From positions 310,001-374,000 of the forward strand of contig CABHOV010000046.1 of assembly GCA_902168185.1 (NCBI GenBank): DNA of 64,000 nt. Direction: 5' to 3'. Below are positions 9,659 through 19,326 of this stretch, piece by piece. The position numbers and the translations under genes are program-made. Source of the stretch: an uncultured Bacteroides sp. GTDB lineage: Bacteria; Bacteroidota; Bacteroidia; Cytophagales; Cyclobacteriaceae. Numbering within the stretch: position 1 is the first letter of the stretch; each line of letters begins with the position of its first letter. The notes under the pieces were generated by a model, which saw only the letters and a program-made list of their open reading frames with translations, was not told where the DNA came from and ran no database searches.

Positions 9659-11653
9659 CTATTTTTTATTTAACGTTACACCTTCCCACGAATCCGTTCG
9701 AAACGACATGACTGGGAAACCTTCTATACTATATACATTGGCACCGTTGCTTTCCACCGGGCTTCCTGCCCACGCGTAGCGTACAGCAACGGGATTTTGT
9801 ATTTTCTTACTCCATACACGTACTGTAGCATCTTTGATGATCGCCTCAGCCCATACAAATTTCTTATCGGCTGCTGCAATAGCGAAGCCTTTCACTTGTG
9901 CTCCTCTGGACTGTAGTCCCTTGCCTATATTTGTAAAATGTATGATGATCGTGTCGCCACTTTTTTCGCTTGATTTATAGCGCGGTGAGGTATATAAATC
10001 GCTTTTGCCGTAGGCAACTTTTAGAGCTTCCTGTGCAAGTCGTTTCCCTACGACTTGCTTTTGTGTGGGATGAACATCGTAAGGGTCGCCAACGTCATGG
10101 CTAACCGCCAATCCGGTGTTGGACATTGATAATGCCATTGCCTGTGCTTCGCGTAATTCTGCCCAGGTGTTGTCAACTGGTTCTTCAGTAAGTTTACCAA
10201 AACCGGAGATTTGAACGATCATGAATGGCAGATCTCCCTGACGAAATTGCTTTCGCCAATCGTTGATCAGTAAAGGAAGCAACGATCGATACTGATACGC
10301 CTTTCCCGAATTACCCTCTCCCTGATACCAGGTAAATCCTTTTATACCCAAACGTGTAAAGGGAGCGATCATCGCGTTGTATAGCACTGCTATATTTCCG
10401 GCAAGGCCGATCGTGGGTGTCTTTACAGGATAGTCTTTTGTAAGCAAGCCTGTTTTATACTCCCACTCGCCTGCCAACGGAATGGCTATTGGATTATCCG
10501 ATTCTGCCAATTCAAATAATCGCAGATCGCCTGCAGTGTGCGTTTTAAAACATCCGTTTCCTGCCTGATGTTCGAGACGAATCACGAATGTGTTTGTACC
10601 TCCTTTCAGCAGGTTCTTCGGTATAGTATATATTCTCCGGGATGGCGCCCATGTACTGCGCCCGATCTCTACACCATTGCAGTACGTAATGTCCATATCA
10701 TTGAGAATCTCCAGATTCAATACCAGATCCCGTGTAGCAACTTCGGCAGACAGATTAAATGTTTTACGCAGCCAGAGCGACCCGGCATAATTTGCAAACG
10801 CATGATCCGTACCGAAGTCCGGTGCTATAAATTTCTTCCAGCCGCCTCCAGATGTGGGCTCACTATACCAACGCTCGCTTAAACCCGGATCTTTTTTCTC
10901 GAGTGCATTCCACCATTGTAAAGACGCGTCCACATTTTTCTTTTCGAGATTTTCTACCGAACGGTCTTGTACACGGGTCAGGCGAAATGTATCGACCTTG
11001 CCGCGAAAATCAGGATGCTGGTATAGCGCATCAAGACTCGTCCACGATGCAATAGCAGTGCCACCCCATGAGGTATGAATGATTCCGATCGGTATATTTA
11101 GCTCTTCGTGTAATGTACGTGCAAAGAAATACCCTACAGCCGTGAAGCTTGCGGCTTCTGCCGGTGTACACACTTTCCATTGTGCAGGCTCTGTATCTTT
11201 TAAAGGATAAGACGATACCTTCCTGGTGACTGTGAAAGAACGGATCTCTGGATAGTTCGCATGGCGCAATTCATAAGAAGCATTGAATGTCCGAAGTACA
11301 GGCCACTCCATGTTGGACTGCCCTGAGCAAATCCAGACATCTCCCATGGCTATATTCGTAAAGGTATAGGAGCTATCCGTATGTACCGTGAAAGTATATG
11401 GACCACCTGCTTCAAGCGCTGGATATACTGCGCTCCACTCTCCCGTTGCATTTGCTTTAACTTTCTGCTTCTTACCATTGAATGTTACTGCGAACGAAGC
11501 CTTGGCCGGAGCTGTACCCCAAAACGTAATCGGCTTCTGTCGCTGTAATACCATATCGCTGCTGAAGAACGCGGGCATTTTGACGCGCTGCGCATATATA
11601 CTTTCTGCTACGAGTACAATGAAGATGGCCGCTATATATTTTATCCCGACCAT
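9659..11653 (-). CDS. Sialate O-acetylesterase-like SGNH hydrolase (large form)
   Basis: The 664-aa protein has a signal peptide (to about residue 21, ESIYAQ), then block I of SGNH esterases, WICSGQSNMEW (nucleophile Ser113). A galactose-binding-like jelly roll is inserted around residues 250-370 (GSLWLRKTFNL, LEILNDMDITYCNG). The motif GFTWYQGEGNSG and the C-terminal DVHPTQK (Asp/His) follow. This is the architecture of the two-part sialate 9-O-acetylesterase family. It would remove O-acetyl groups in the periplasm. No sialidase or sialic acid genes are nearby, so the acetylated substrate is probably another polysaccharide. It lies 2 nt after the GH2 gene and 1 nt before the oxidoreductase gene. 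Confidence 0.9.
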   Translation of the reverse strand: MVGIKYIAAIFIVLVAESIYAQRVKMPAFFSSDMVLQRQKPITFWGTAPAKASFAVTFNGKKQKVKANATGEWSAVYPALEAGGPYTFTVHTDSSYTFTNIAMGDVWICSGQSNMEWPVLRTFNASYELRHANYPEIRSFTVTRKVSSYPLKDTEPAQWKVCTPAEAASFTAVGYFFARTLHEELNIPIGIIHTSWGGTAIASWTSLDALYQHPDFRGKVDTFRLTRVQDRSVENLEKKNVDASLQWWNALEKKDPGLSERWYSEPTSGGGWKKFIAPDFGTDHAFANYAGSLWLRKTFNLSAEVATRDLVLNLEILNDMDITYCNGVEIGRSTWAPSRRIYTIPKNLLKGGTNTFVIRLEHQAGNGCFKTHTAGDLRLFELAESDNPIAIPLAGEWEYKTGLLTKDYPVKTPTIGLAGNIAVLYNAMIAPFTRLGIKGFTWYQGEGNSGKAYQYRSLLPLLINDWRKQFRQGDLPFMIVQISGFGKLTEEPVDNTWAELREAQAMALSMSNTGLAVSHDVGDPYDVHPTQKQVVGKRLAQEALKVAYGKSDLYTSPRYKSSEKSGDTIIIHFTNIGKGLQSRGAQVKGFAIAAADKKFVWAEAIIKDATVRVWSKKIQNPVAVRYAWAGSPVESNGANVYSIEGFPVMSFRTDSWEGVTLNKK

Positions 11654-11655
11654 CT

Positions 11656-13674
11656 TTACAGGCTAAGCATTTTCTTAAGAATTACAAAACCGCCAGGCTT
11701 TTGAAGTTCGATGGATACACTCTTGTTCTCCCCTGATGATGATGTAAAATCAAACGACTTGGTTTCGCCTGGCTTGAGTATATCTATAGCATAAGATTTC
11801 CCTGAAACCATGAGCTTGTAGTTTCGTAAGGTGTAGCTCGGAAAATCTTTTCGAGCAGTTACCTGTATGGCGACACCAGTACCTCGTTTTACTACTTCTA
11901 CGATTGCCGGAGAGAATTCTTCCTGCCATGTAATATACATGGCGCGCGGCTCACGCTCTGGAGTAACTAATCCCCACGGGCGATACCCATTTACGTTTGT
12001 ACCCGGGAAAGAACTTTCGTAATCATTGAAAGTCCATACGGAGGCACCGATAAGAAAATCGCATTTGCGAAAATCTTCCATTGCCTTCTTGAGATGTAGT
12101 ACGCGTTCCTCTTCGCTGCCGACAGCATCCGTGCGAATTCCAAATTCACTAACGTAGACAGGTTTGTCGGGATACAACTCATGGACGTGTTGCAAATGTT
12201 TCAGATGCGCACCATATATATTAGCGCTGACAAAGTCTACATACTGTGAAGCTTCATCCTCGGCCTTTTTAATATGATCATTAAAAACGATCATGCTTGC
12301 AAATGTTACGAGACGTGTAGGGTCAACCGATTTTGTAAAAGCATACATATCCTTTGTCCATGCCTTGCCTTCGGGAGTTTGTGACTGGTATTCATTTCCA
12401 ACACTCCAGGCAATTACGGAAGGATGGTTCCAGTCGCGTTCCACCATCTCTTGCATTTGTGCCTGAAATTTTTTCCGCATCAACGGATTGGCCATTTGCG
12501 TGGGCGTCATCTGCCAGTTACCGGCTTCACAAATGATGAGCAGTCCATGTTGATCAGCCCAATCCAGCAACGCAGGTGAAACAGGATAATGGCTGATGCG
12601 CGATAACTCCATGCTGCCATTCTTGATTAGCGTAAGGTCTTTATCTAAAACTACTTGAGGATCCATGGATCCATGTCCAGGAAAATCAAGAGGTCGGTTA
12701 CAACCGCCCATCCGGATAGGCTCACCGTTGAGTAAAAGATTTGTGCCCTTGATCTCAATTTTACGAATACCAAAGGTTGTCCGTACAGTATCTTTTCCTA
12801 CAACAGATTCAGCCTCATATAATATAGGTTCGTCATGATTCCAAAGCTTAACATCTTTCGCTGCAAGTGTCCCTTCCAGTGTGAGCAAGCCTTGAGTTTG
12901 ACTTGTAATAGCATCACCGGTTACTTTTAGCTTTACAGGGATTTTCTTCCCGGACTGATATATAGTTGTTTTCAGATCACCCGGTTTGATAGACTGCGGA
13001 GATTTATTTTGCAGATATATTCCTATTTTTACATGGGCTGTCTTTTTTACGAGATCAGGTATAGCCACTATTCTCACTTTATCCTGATAAGCTGCGGGGC
13101 GAACGATCAACTTTACATCTCTCGTTATTCCTCCATAATTGATCCATGGAAATAGTTGAGAGACGTTCGTGCCTTGATAATCAACCTCGGTTTTAGAGCC
13201 GGGTATAGTGGTTGTGTCCCACGCATTATTCACACGCAGTGCAAGTACATTTTCATCAGACAAAAATTCTGTGATGTCCAATTCAAACGGCGTATAGCCC
13301 CCTTCGTGCTCGCCCATACTTTTTCCATTGAGCCACACGTGTGCTTTATAAAACACCGCTTCGAACCGGATGAAAGCTCTATATCCTTCCGGAAGTGTAA
13401 TCTTATTCAGCTTCCGCGTATACCATGCGGTACCGGTATAGTAATGGTAGCGTTTGTCAATGGTATAACTATGCGGAACCGTTACCTTATCCCAACGGCT
13501 TGAGTTAAAGTCTGCGGCATTCCACTTATACTTCTCCCCTACTTCAACCGGGTCTAGTGCAAATGACCATTCACCCTGCAACGATGTTTCCCGTACGACA
13601 CCTTGTGCGAAAAGTTCCGTTATCGCGAACGCGAATACCCATACGGCTATACTATACTTCCAAATTTTTCTCAT
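11656..13674 (-). CDS. Glycoside hydrolase family 2 protein
   Basis: The 672-aa protein has a signal peptide (ITELFAQG, cleavage about residue 23). The GH2 sugar-binding domain runs from about 30 to 195 (VPHSYTIDKRYHYYTGTAWY, NYGGITRDVKL), followed by an Ig-like domain (200-305) and a TIM barrel (310-600). The acid/base motif is WSVGNEY (Asn427-Glu428) and the nucleophile is in YVSEFGI (Glu510). Both catalytic glutamates are present, so it should be active. The layout resembles beta-glucuronidase and beta-galactosidase relatives; which sugar it cuts cannot be settled from motifs. It would act in the periplasm on oligosaccharides imported by the adjacent SusCD pair. Confidence 0.92.
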   Translation of the reverse strand: MRKIWKYSIAVWVFAFAITELFAQGVVRETSLQGEWSFALDPVEVGEKYKWNAADFNSSRWDKVTVPHSYTIDKRYHYYTGTAWYTRKLNKITLPEGYRAFIRFEAVFYKAHVWLNGKSMGEHEGGYTPFELDITEFLSDENVLALRVNNAWDTTTIPGSKTEVDYQGTNVSQLFPWINYGGITRDVKLIVRPAAYQDKVRIVAIPDLVKKTAHVKIGIYLQNKSPQSIKPGDLKTTIYQSGKKIPVKLKVTGDAITSQTQGLLTLEGTLAAKDVKLWNHDEPILYEAESVVGKDTVRTTFGIRKIEIKGTNLLLNGEPIRMGGCNRPLDFPGHGSMDPQVVLDKDLTLIKNGSMELSRISHYPVSPALLDWADQHGLLIICEAGNWQMTPTQMANPLMRKKFQAQMQEMVERDWNHPSVIAWSVGNEYQSQTPEGKAWTKDMYAFTKSVDPTRLVTFASMIVFNDHIKKAEDEASQYVDFVSANIYGAHLKHLQHVHELYPDKPVYVSEFGIRTDAVGSEEERVLHLKKAMEDFRKCDFLIGASVWTFNDYESSFPGTNVNGYRPWGLVTPEREPRAMYITWQEEFSPAIVEVVKRGTGVAIQVTARKDFPSYTLRNYKLMVSGKSYAIDILKPGETKSFDFTSSSGENKSVSIELQKPGGFVILKKMLSL

Positions 13675-13690
13675 CTCGATATACTTCCTG

Positions 13691-14536
13691 TTAGTTTAAT
13701 TTTTTACTGATTGTTTCTGCTGTGGCAGTGCCTATAGCATTCAAGCCTTGTTGATTATAATGAATGGAGTCTTTCATCCAACCTCTTTCTTCAAATAAGT
13801 TTGTATCGGAATACACAATTGATACACTGTTCATTTCATTTGCTATCGCTTGTTGTTGCGCACGGACGCAATTGAATCCGTATACATCATGGTCTTTATA
13901 ATACCCGGTAAGGACTATATAGAAAGGTATATCTTGGTTAAGTTCCTTTCTGAATCGGCTGACCAGGCTTTCAAGTGCTTCCTTATATTCCTGTGGCGTC
14001 AGCTTTTTATCGTTGATCGCATTGGCATCACGTTCTCCCTGAAGCCAGATAATTCCGCTCAAAGGTATACGAGTTTTGTCCATGGCACGCTTCACTTTTT
14101 CAACGGCATCTGAAAACAACGGAAGCCTTCCTGCAACGGACCAGCTACCGTACGGATCAAGCTCTGCCTTTTCATGACATGAACTTCCGCCACGAGCGGC
14201 TGATACGATAATCACTTCATGGCCGGTGACATTGTGATACGTCAAGGCAAATGACGGGCTTATACTTCCGGTATTTGCTTTTTCAAAATGCAATTCATTA
14301 CGTCCAGCCGGATCCGATAGCGGAAGCAATGAATCCGAATCTATACTATATTCAAAAGCGCTGCCTGGTTTACAATATACAGACCGATGCATATCGCCCT
14401 GCCCTACTGCGTTGCTTTGCCCTGCTATTAAAAAGAGCCGTTGATGTTGCGCGTGTACTGTCATTAGAGAAAGCAGTTGCATGGCAACGAACAGGCCTGA
14501 ACCTATTACCAATCTTATAGCCTCTTTTGTCACCAT
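13691..14536 (-). CDS. SGNH/sialate O-acetylesterase family carbohydrate esterase (small form)
   Basis: The 281-aa protein has a signal peptide (LMTVHAQ, about residue 30), block I LFLIAGQSNAVGQG (Ser41), the motif IIWLQGERDA, and the C-terminal catalytic DSIHYNQQGLNAIG (Asp and His). These match DUF303/SASA-type acetylesterases, such as acetylxylan or NanS-like esterases. It is the second O-acetylesterase of this locus, unlike the larger one at 9659 in lacking the inserted jelly roll. It lies 16 nt before the GH2 gene and 42 nt after susD. Two esterases suggest a heavily acetylated glycan. Confidence 0.88.
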   Translation of the reverse strand: MVTKEAIRLVIGSGLFVAMQLLSLMTVHAQHQRLFLIAGQSNAVGQGDMHRSVYCKPGSAFEYSIDSDSLLPLSDPAGRNELHFEKANTGSISPSFALTYHNVTGHEVIIVSAARGGSSCHEKAELDPYGSWSVAGRLPLFSDAVEKVKRAMDKTRIPLSGIIWLQGERDANAINDKKLTPQEYKEALESLVSRFRKELNQDIPFYIVLTGYYKDHDVYGFNCVRAQQQAIANEMNSVSIVYSDTNLFEERGWMKDSIHYNQQGLNAIGTATAETISKKLN

Positions 14537-14578
14537 GCACTTACTGCTGCTTTTTTTAAGAATATATTCTATACCGTG

Positions 14579-16072
14579 TTATTTCCAGGGATCATTCTGA
14601 TCGATCAATGGATTCGCATTGATTTCATCTTGCGGAATTGGGAAATACTTGTTCTTGGGCTGTACGGTTCGTGCAGGGTATACATCATTAACAGCTGCCG
14701 GTATAACGGTAAGGAATTTATCCGTACGCGTAAGATCATACCAGCGATCTCCCTCCCCAAAAAACTCCCACGAGCGTTCTTGTATAACCGCATCAATAAA
14801 ATCCGTCTGGCTTAATCCGGAGGCAAGCTCCGGTAAACCTGCGCGACCACGCACGGCTTGGATAAAATCGTATGCAGCTGTAGTAGCACCGTTCAATCGT
14901 GCTTCTGCTTCCGCGGCAATCAAGTATATATCTGCCAATCGCAGAATGGAGATGTTGCACGATGTAGTACTGCCTACACTATTTTCCTCCTGGTATTTTT
15001 TTACCAGTACAGCTTTTTGTGTAATGGGTGTCAAACTTTTCTGAGGTATAGTCTTGCCTGTTTTATCTATATAGGTGGTGTCAAGCAAGAGTCTGCGTTC
15101 ATCGCCCGGGTCAAACGAATTGTAAAAAGACTGGTACGCGAATAGTGATCCGAACGTAGTTTTACCATAGGCAGGAGCGCCACTACCGGGAGGGCCGTAA
15201 AGCCCCAACAACTGGTGCGACCTTCCGGGAACAGTGGTCTCAGCTTCGAAGGCCCACATATTTTCGATGCGTGCTATATCCTCCGTTTGTGGACGGTACA
15301 GATCGCGGGGATCATCCACCAGGCTATATTTTCCTGAAGCGATAACATCATTTGCCTTCTGCAGAGCAGTAGCCCAGTCTTCATTATATAGCGCAGCCTT
15401 CGCATATAGCCCTGATACAACTTCTTTAGACGGCCGTCCTTTGGCAACGTTCGGGTACGAAGGCAGTGATGTTGCTAAAGCCTGATCCAGGTCTGCGTAG
15501 ATTTGTGCATATACTTCCGCTTTCGTTTTCTTTTCAGCATAGGCTTCCGCTTCTATAATGCTTGGCTTTGTTTTTATAATGACATCTCCAAAGTTCTTGG
15601 TGAGCATCCAGTGGTAGAAGGCACGAAGGAAATAGGCTTCACCGAGAATCTGACTCTTCCTGTTTTCATCCATGTTGGTAGCCGGAACTTTCTCAAGGAT
15701 CCAATTCGATTTTTCAATGCCATCATAACAGGAACTCCAAACCTGTTGTGGAGATTCAAACGTCCTGGTAAAACTTTTTTGTGTAGTATAGTTTGCATCA
15801 TAGGAGAAAAGTGTAAGTGTATTTCTTCCCACAACTGCGCGCGGATAAGTTTGATCGGCACTGAAATCGGATATCAGCACAGCAGCCGGGCCGCTATACA
15901 TATCTCCGATCGGATCGTATGCTGCTGTAATAGCAGCTTCTGCATCTTGCCCTGTCTTATAAAAATTCTCGGTAAAGATCGAAGAGTATACAGTTTCGTT
16001 CAGCTCGCACGAAGTAAGCAGTGCGGCTGTTAAAACAATGAGTTGAGTATAAATATGCTTTTTCATTTTCAT
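14579..16072 (-). CDS. RagB/SusD family nutrient-binding outer-membrane lipoprotein
   Basis: I use the ATG at 16072 (MKMKKHIYTQ). The longer open frame to 16186 would overlap the susC end and bury the signal. The resulting N-terminus ends in the lipobox LLTSC followed by ELNETVYSSIFTENFYKTG, typical of SusD. The body has TPR-like helices and the conserved C-terminal part (ERSWEFFGEGDRWYDLTRT, YFPIPQDEINANP). It would sit on the cell surface as the lid of the SusC channel and bind the glycan. It is 25 nt from the susC stop. Length is about 497 aa, normal for the family. Confidence 0.93.
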   Translation of the reverse strand: MKMKKHIYTQLIVLTAALLTSCELNETVYSSIFTENFYKTGQDAEAAITAAYDPIGDMYSGPAAVLISDFSADQTYPRAVVGRNTLTLFSYDANYTTQKSFTRTFESPQQVWSSCYDGIEKSNWILEKVPATNMDENRKSQILGEAYFLRAFYHWMLTKNFGDVIIKTKPSIIEAEAYAEKKTKAEVYAQIYADLDQALATSLPSYPNVAKGRPSKEVVSGLYAKAALYNEDWATALQKANDVIASGKYSLVDDPRDLYRPQTEDIARIENMWAFEAETTVPGRSHQLLGLYGPPGSGAPAYGKTTFGSLFAYQSFYNSFDPGDERRLLLDTTYIDKTGKTIPQKSLTPITQKAVLVKKYQEENSVGSTTSCNISILRLADIYLIAAEAEARLNGATTAAYDFIQAVRGRAGLPELASGLSQTDFIDAVIQERSWEFFGEGDRWYDLTRTDKFLTVIPAAVNDVYPARTVQPKNKYFPIPQDEINANPLIDQNDPWK

Positions 16073-16097
16073 TCCAGTATAATTTATCAGCACGGTT

Positions 16098-19000
16098 TTA
16101 GAATGTGATTTGAACGCCTCCCAAAAATGTTTTCGCGGCAGGGTACACGAGGTTATCAACACCGATCGCTGTGTTTGATCCTCCATAGGAATTTACTTCC
16201 GGATCGAATCCGCTATAATTTGTAACGGTGAATAGGTTGTTGGCACTGATATATATCCGAGCACGGTTAATGCCTTTGATCTCCGGCAAGGTATAGCCCA
16301 ATGAAATGTTTTTGCAGCGCACGTACGATCCATCTTCTACAAAGCGATCACTAATCGGCAAACGCCCTCCGGGAAAACCGCTGACATATTCATTATTCGG
16401 ATTATCCGGTGTCCAATGATTAGCAGTTCCTTTCAGCAGGTTACGTTGTCCCAATGGATTCTCGAAAGAATAACGGCTCAGGTTATAGATTTCATTTCCA
16501 TAACTGCCCGACAGAAAAATGCTGAAGTCGAAATTCTTATAGCGCAGGTTCGAAGAGAATCCAAAGATGAAATCAGGATTTGGATTGCCGGTAATGACCT
16601 GGTCTGCTGCCGTGATCGATCCATCGCCGTTATAATCTCTGACCTTTGCACCGCCTGTGCGACCATCCGAGCCCGGCAGGAATGCTTCACCGGTTTGGTA
16701 TACACCATCAAATAAATATGTTTTGAATAATCCCAACGGAGAGCCTACGCGTAATACAGTATAATTAGTAACAAAACGTTCATTCGTTGTTCCCCCATCG
16801 AGATCTACAATTTTGTTACGGTTAAAAGTTGCGTTGGCAGAAACATTCCATTGTAATACACCATCCAATACCCGGGCGTTCGCAGAGAGCTCCAGTCCTT
16901 TGTTTTCAAGCTCAGCGTAGTTACCCGTAATACTTCCATAACCTGATGATAGCGGAAGAGATTTTACATAGAGCAAATCTTTTGTACTCTTCCTATATAC
17001 ATCGGCAGTCAGATTAAGCCTGTTCTCCAGTATACTTATATCCAAACCAATATTCAGCTGTGTAGACTTCTCCCAGCGAAGATCAGGGTTTGCGATACGA
17101 TCAGGATTTATACCGATGGTATAGGTATGATTAAATTGATAATCGCTTCCTGAAGACGATACAGTTGCCAGCGACTGATAAGCGCTGAGTGCCCCAGAGT
17201 TACCGGTTAATCCATAGCTACCACGAAGTTTCAAATCGCTTATCGCTGTTACATTTTGCATAAAGCCTTCTTCAATGATGCGCCAGCCAGCAGCTACCGC
17301 TGGAAAGAATCCATACTTATGATTTGCTCCGAATTTACTTGAACCATCAACGCGTGCTGTGAAATCAACAAAATACTTGTCTTTAAAACCATAGTTCACG
17401 CGCCCCATATAGGAGTCGAGGCGTTCAGCGGAGCGGCTGCTGCCAACGGTACGGTTAACCGCCAATTGCAACGCTTCATTTTTAGTAGCATCATTCGGGA
17501 AACCGTTCGCGTTGATCCGGTTGTAGTTGAACATGTTGCTTTGTGTGGCAAAGACACCGGTGAATTTTATACTGTGCTGCGATGCAAAAGTTTTAGAATA
17601 GCTAAGTATACTTTCGTGCAGCAATACTGTGTTGTTAGAATTTGTTTTAGCAGCGAAACCTGAGTTCGCATTCAGATCGTTCTTCGCGATTATATAGAGT
17701 GGCGAGTAATAATCGTTCAGGTTACTTTGCAAGTCTACATTGAAAGAAGCCCGGTAGCTTAATCCTTCAGCAAGTTTAGCTTCACCGTAGAGGTTTACCA
17801 GCGTTCTTTTAATCGCAGTCTGGTTTAATACCTCTGCCAACCCAAGCGGGTTTGTTACCTCACGGTAGCGCCCATCGCGTTGTTCCCCAAACGGAAATAT
17901 AGTACCATCCGCACGATAAGGTTGCAGTGTTGGTGGTGCACCTATGGCAGCCCCTACGATACTGCTCAATATAGCTCCGGCATCAATGTCTGTCGAACCG
18001 GTAGTGGTACCGTTGTTAATGGTGTAACTGCCCAGAATACTCGTTCCAAACTTGACCCGGTCGCTGATCTTATGATCTATATTCAGGCGCAATGAATACC
18101 GTGTGAAATCTGAATTGATAATGATACCATCCTGATTAAAATAGTTTGTGGAAAGCGCCAGTTGTGTTTTATCATTTCCACCGCTGATTGAGAGCTGGTG
18201 ATTTTGAATGGGTGCTTTTCTGAAAATCAAATCCTGGTAATTAACGCCTTGTCCTTCTGCAGCAGGGTCTGCATATACTGCTGTCTTGTAAATTTCATTT
18301 TCGAGCTGTGCAAATTCAGAAGCGCTGAGTACATCCAGAGTCTTCGTTACTTCCTGTACACCATAGTATCCATCATAGGTTACACGCGTAGCACCGCTCT
18401 GTCCGCGCTTGGTGGTAATGAGCACCACACCATTCGCACCGCGTGATCCATATATAGCAGTCGCGGAAGCATCCTTCAATACTTCTACAGACTCTATATC
18501 ACTGGGATTGATGGTTGAAAGTGGACTTACTTCGTTCACACCGCCACTGTTAGAAATCTGGATACCATCCACTATATATAGCGGTTCAGACGTTCCGTTG
18601 ATGGAGTTGGTTCCGCGCACACGTACACTGATGTTTCCTCCTGGTGCAGCTGAGTTCTGCGTGATTTGTACACCGGCCATGCGTGCCTGCAACCCCTGGG
18701 CTACATTGGTTACCGGAGTTTGAATGATGTCTTCTGCTTTTACTGAAGCGATGGCACCGGTGGTTTCAATTTTACGCTGTGTACCATACCCTACAACGAT
18801 CACTTCACTTAATGTTTTTATATCTGGCGTAAGACTGACATCAATGGAAGTTCTGTTTCCAACGACGATTTCATCTGTATTATACCCGATGAATGAAATG
18901 ACGAGCACATCTTCACTCGATACATTTTCGAGTATATATAGTCCTTCTGCATCGGTAACTACACCTTTGGAAGTACCTTTTACGAGCACGTTAACACCAG

Positions 19001-19136
19001 GCAAGGGATCGCCTGTTTCGGAAGAAATTTTACCCCGGATAGCAAAAGTCTGTGCATGCACGGACGACCAGCTTAGCAGCATGACCATGGTTATCACGAA
19101 GTAAGAAGATCCTGTAAACAATTTTTTCATAGGCAT
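16098..19136 (-). CDS. SusC/RagA family TonB-linked outer-membrane transporter
   Basis: The best starts are ATG 19136 or 19130 (MKKLFTGSSYF), giving a signal peptide ending WSSVHAQ. The open frame runs further to 19283 but that stretch is probably promoter. Domains: a carboxypeptidase-like regulatory domain (IRGKISSETGDPLPGVNVLV), the TonB plug with the SusC signature (ASATAIYGSRGANGVVLITT), and a 22-strand barrel ending in an aromatic (FLGGVQITF). It has no STN domain, unlike the SusC at 25321, so it is not expected to signal to a FecR. It is the first gene of the minus-strand locus; control is probably by the divergent LacI-type regulator. Confidence 0.93.
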   Translation of the reverse strand: MPMKKLFTGSSYFVITMVMLLSWSSVHAQTFAIRGKISSETGDPLPGVNVLVKGTSKGVVTDAEGLYILENVSSEDVLVISFIGYNTDEIVVGNRTSIDVSLTPDIKTLSEVIVVGYGTQRKIETTGAIASVKAEDIIQTPVTNVAQGLQARMAGVQITQNSAAPGGNISVRVRGTNSINGTSEPLYIVDGIQISNSGGVNEVSPLSTINPSDIESVEVLKDASATAIYGSRGANGVVLITTKRGQSGATRVTYDGYYGVQEVTKTLDVLSASEFAQLENEIYKTAVYADPAAEGQGVNYQDLIFRKAPIQNHQLSISGGNDKTQLALSTNYFNQDGIIINSDFTRYSLRLNIDHKISDRVKFGTSILGSYTINNGTTTGSTDIDAGAILSSIVGAAIGAPPTLQPYRADGTIFPFGEQRDGRYREVTNPLGLAEVLNQTAIKRTLVNLYGEAKLAEGLSYRASFNVDLQSNLNDYYSPLYIIAKNDLNANSGFAAKTNSNNTVLLHESILSYSKTFASQHSIKFTGVFATQSNMFNYNRINANGFPNDATKNEALQLAVNRTVGSSRSAERLDSYMGRVNYGFKDKYFVDFTARVDGSSKFGANHKYGFFPAVAAGWRIIEEGFMQNVTAISDLKLRGSYGLTGNSGALSAYQSLATVSSSGSDYQFNHTYTIGINPDRIANPDLRWEKSTQLNIGLDISILENRLNLTADVYRKSTKDLLYVKSLPLSSGYGSITGNYAELENKGLELSANARVLDGVLQWNVSANATFNRNKIVDLDGGTTNERFVTNYTVLRVGSPLGLFKTYLFDGVYQTGEAFLPGSDGRTGGAKVRDYNGDGSITAADQVITGNPNPDFIFGFSSNLRYKNFDFSIFLSGSYGNEIYNLSRYSFENPLGQRNLLKGTANHWTPDNPNNEYVSGFPGGRLPISDRFVEDGSYVRCKNISLGYTLPEIKGINRARIYISANNLFTVTNYSGFDPEVNSYGGSNTAIGVDNLVYPAAKTFLGGVQITF

Positions 19137-19223
19137 TTGATTTGGTTCGGAAAAATACCAGTTGAACCATTTTCTGCAATAACAAACGATTGAAAAGTGG
19201 TAACAAGAAGTACCGGGAACGCT

Positions 19224-19240
19224 TTCGCAACCGGTCACGA
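19224..19240. promoter_or_regulatory. Possible second LacI-type half operator
   Basis: TTCGCAACCGGTCACGA resembles the CGCAACCGGT core of LacI-family operators and lies about 90 nt upstream of the susC start, between susC and the divergent regulator. It is only half symmetric, so support is weak. Confidence 0.3.
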
Positions 19241-19267
19241 TATATTTCGGGTTCATTGGACCTGGTT

Positions 19268-19283
19268 TTGCAACGGTTTGCAA
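19268..19283. promoter_or_regulatory. Putative LacI-family operator in the susC-regulator intergenic region
   Basis: TTGCAACGGTTTGCAA is two TTGCAA halves around CGGT, a dyad close to the TGCAACCGGTTGCA-like operators of LacI-family proteins. It lies 44 nt before the regulator start and about 130 nt before the susC start, so it could serve both promoters. This is inference from symmetry and position. Confidence 0.45.
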
Positions 19284-19326
19284 GTGTCTTTTTAGATCAC
19301 TATTTTTTCAGAAATATTCGGTTCGG

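Noticed and set aside
15503-16033. 176-aa plus-strand ORF
   Set aside because: It lies antisense within susD, has many Cys/Phe/Ile runs and no recognisable domain; a shadow frame.
19137-19283. N-terminal extension of SusC to 19283
   Set aside because: It would precede the signal peptide by about 50 residues and cover operator-like sites.
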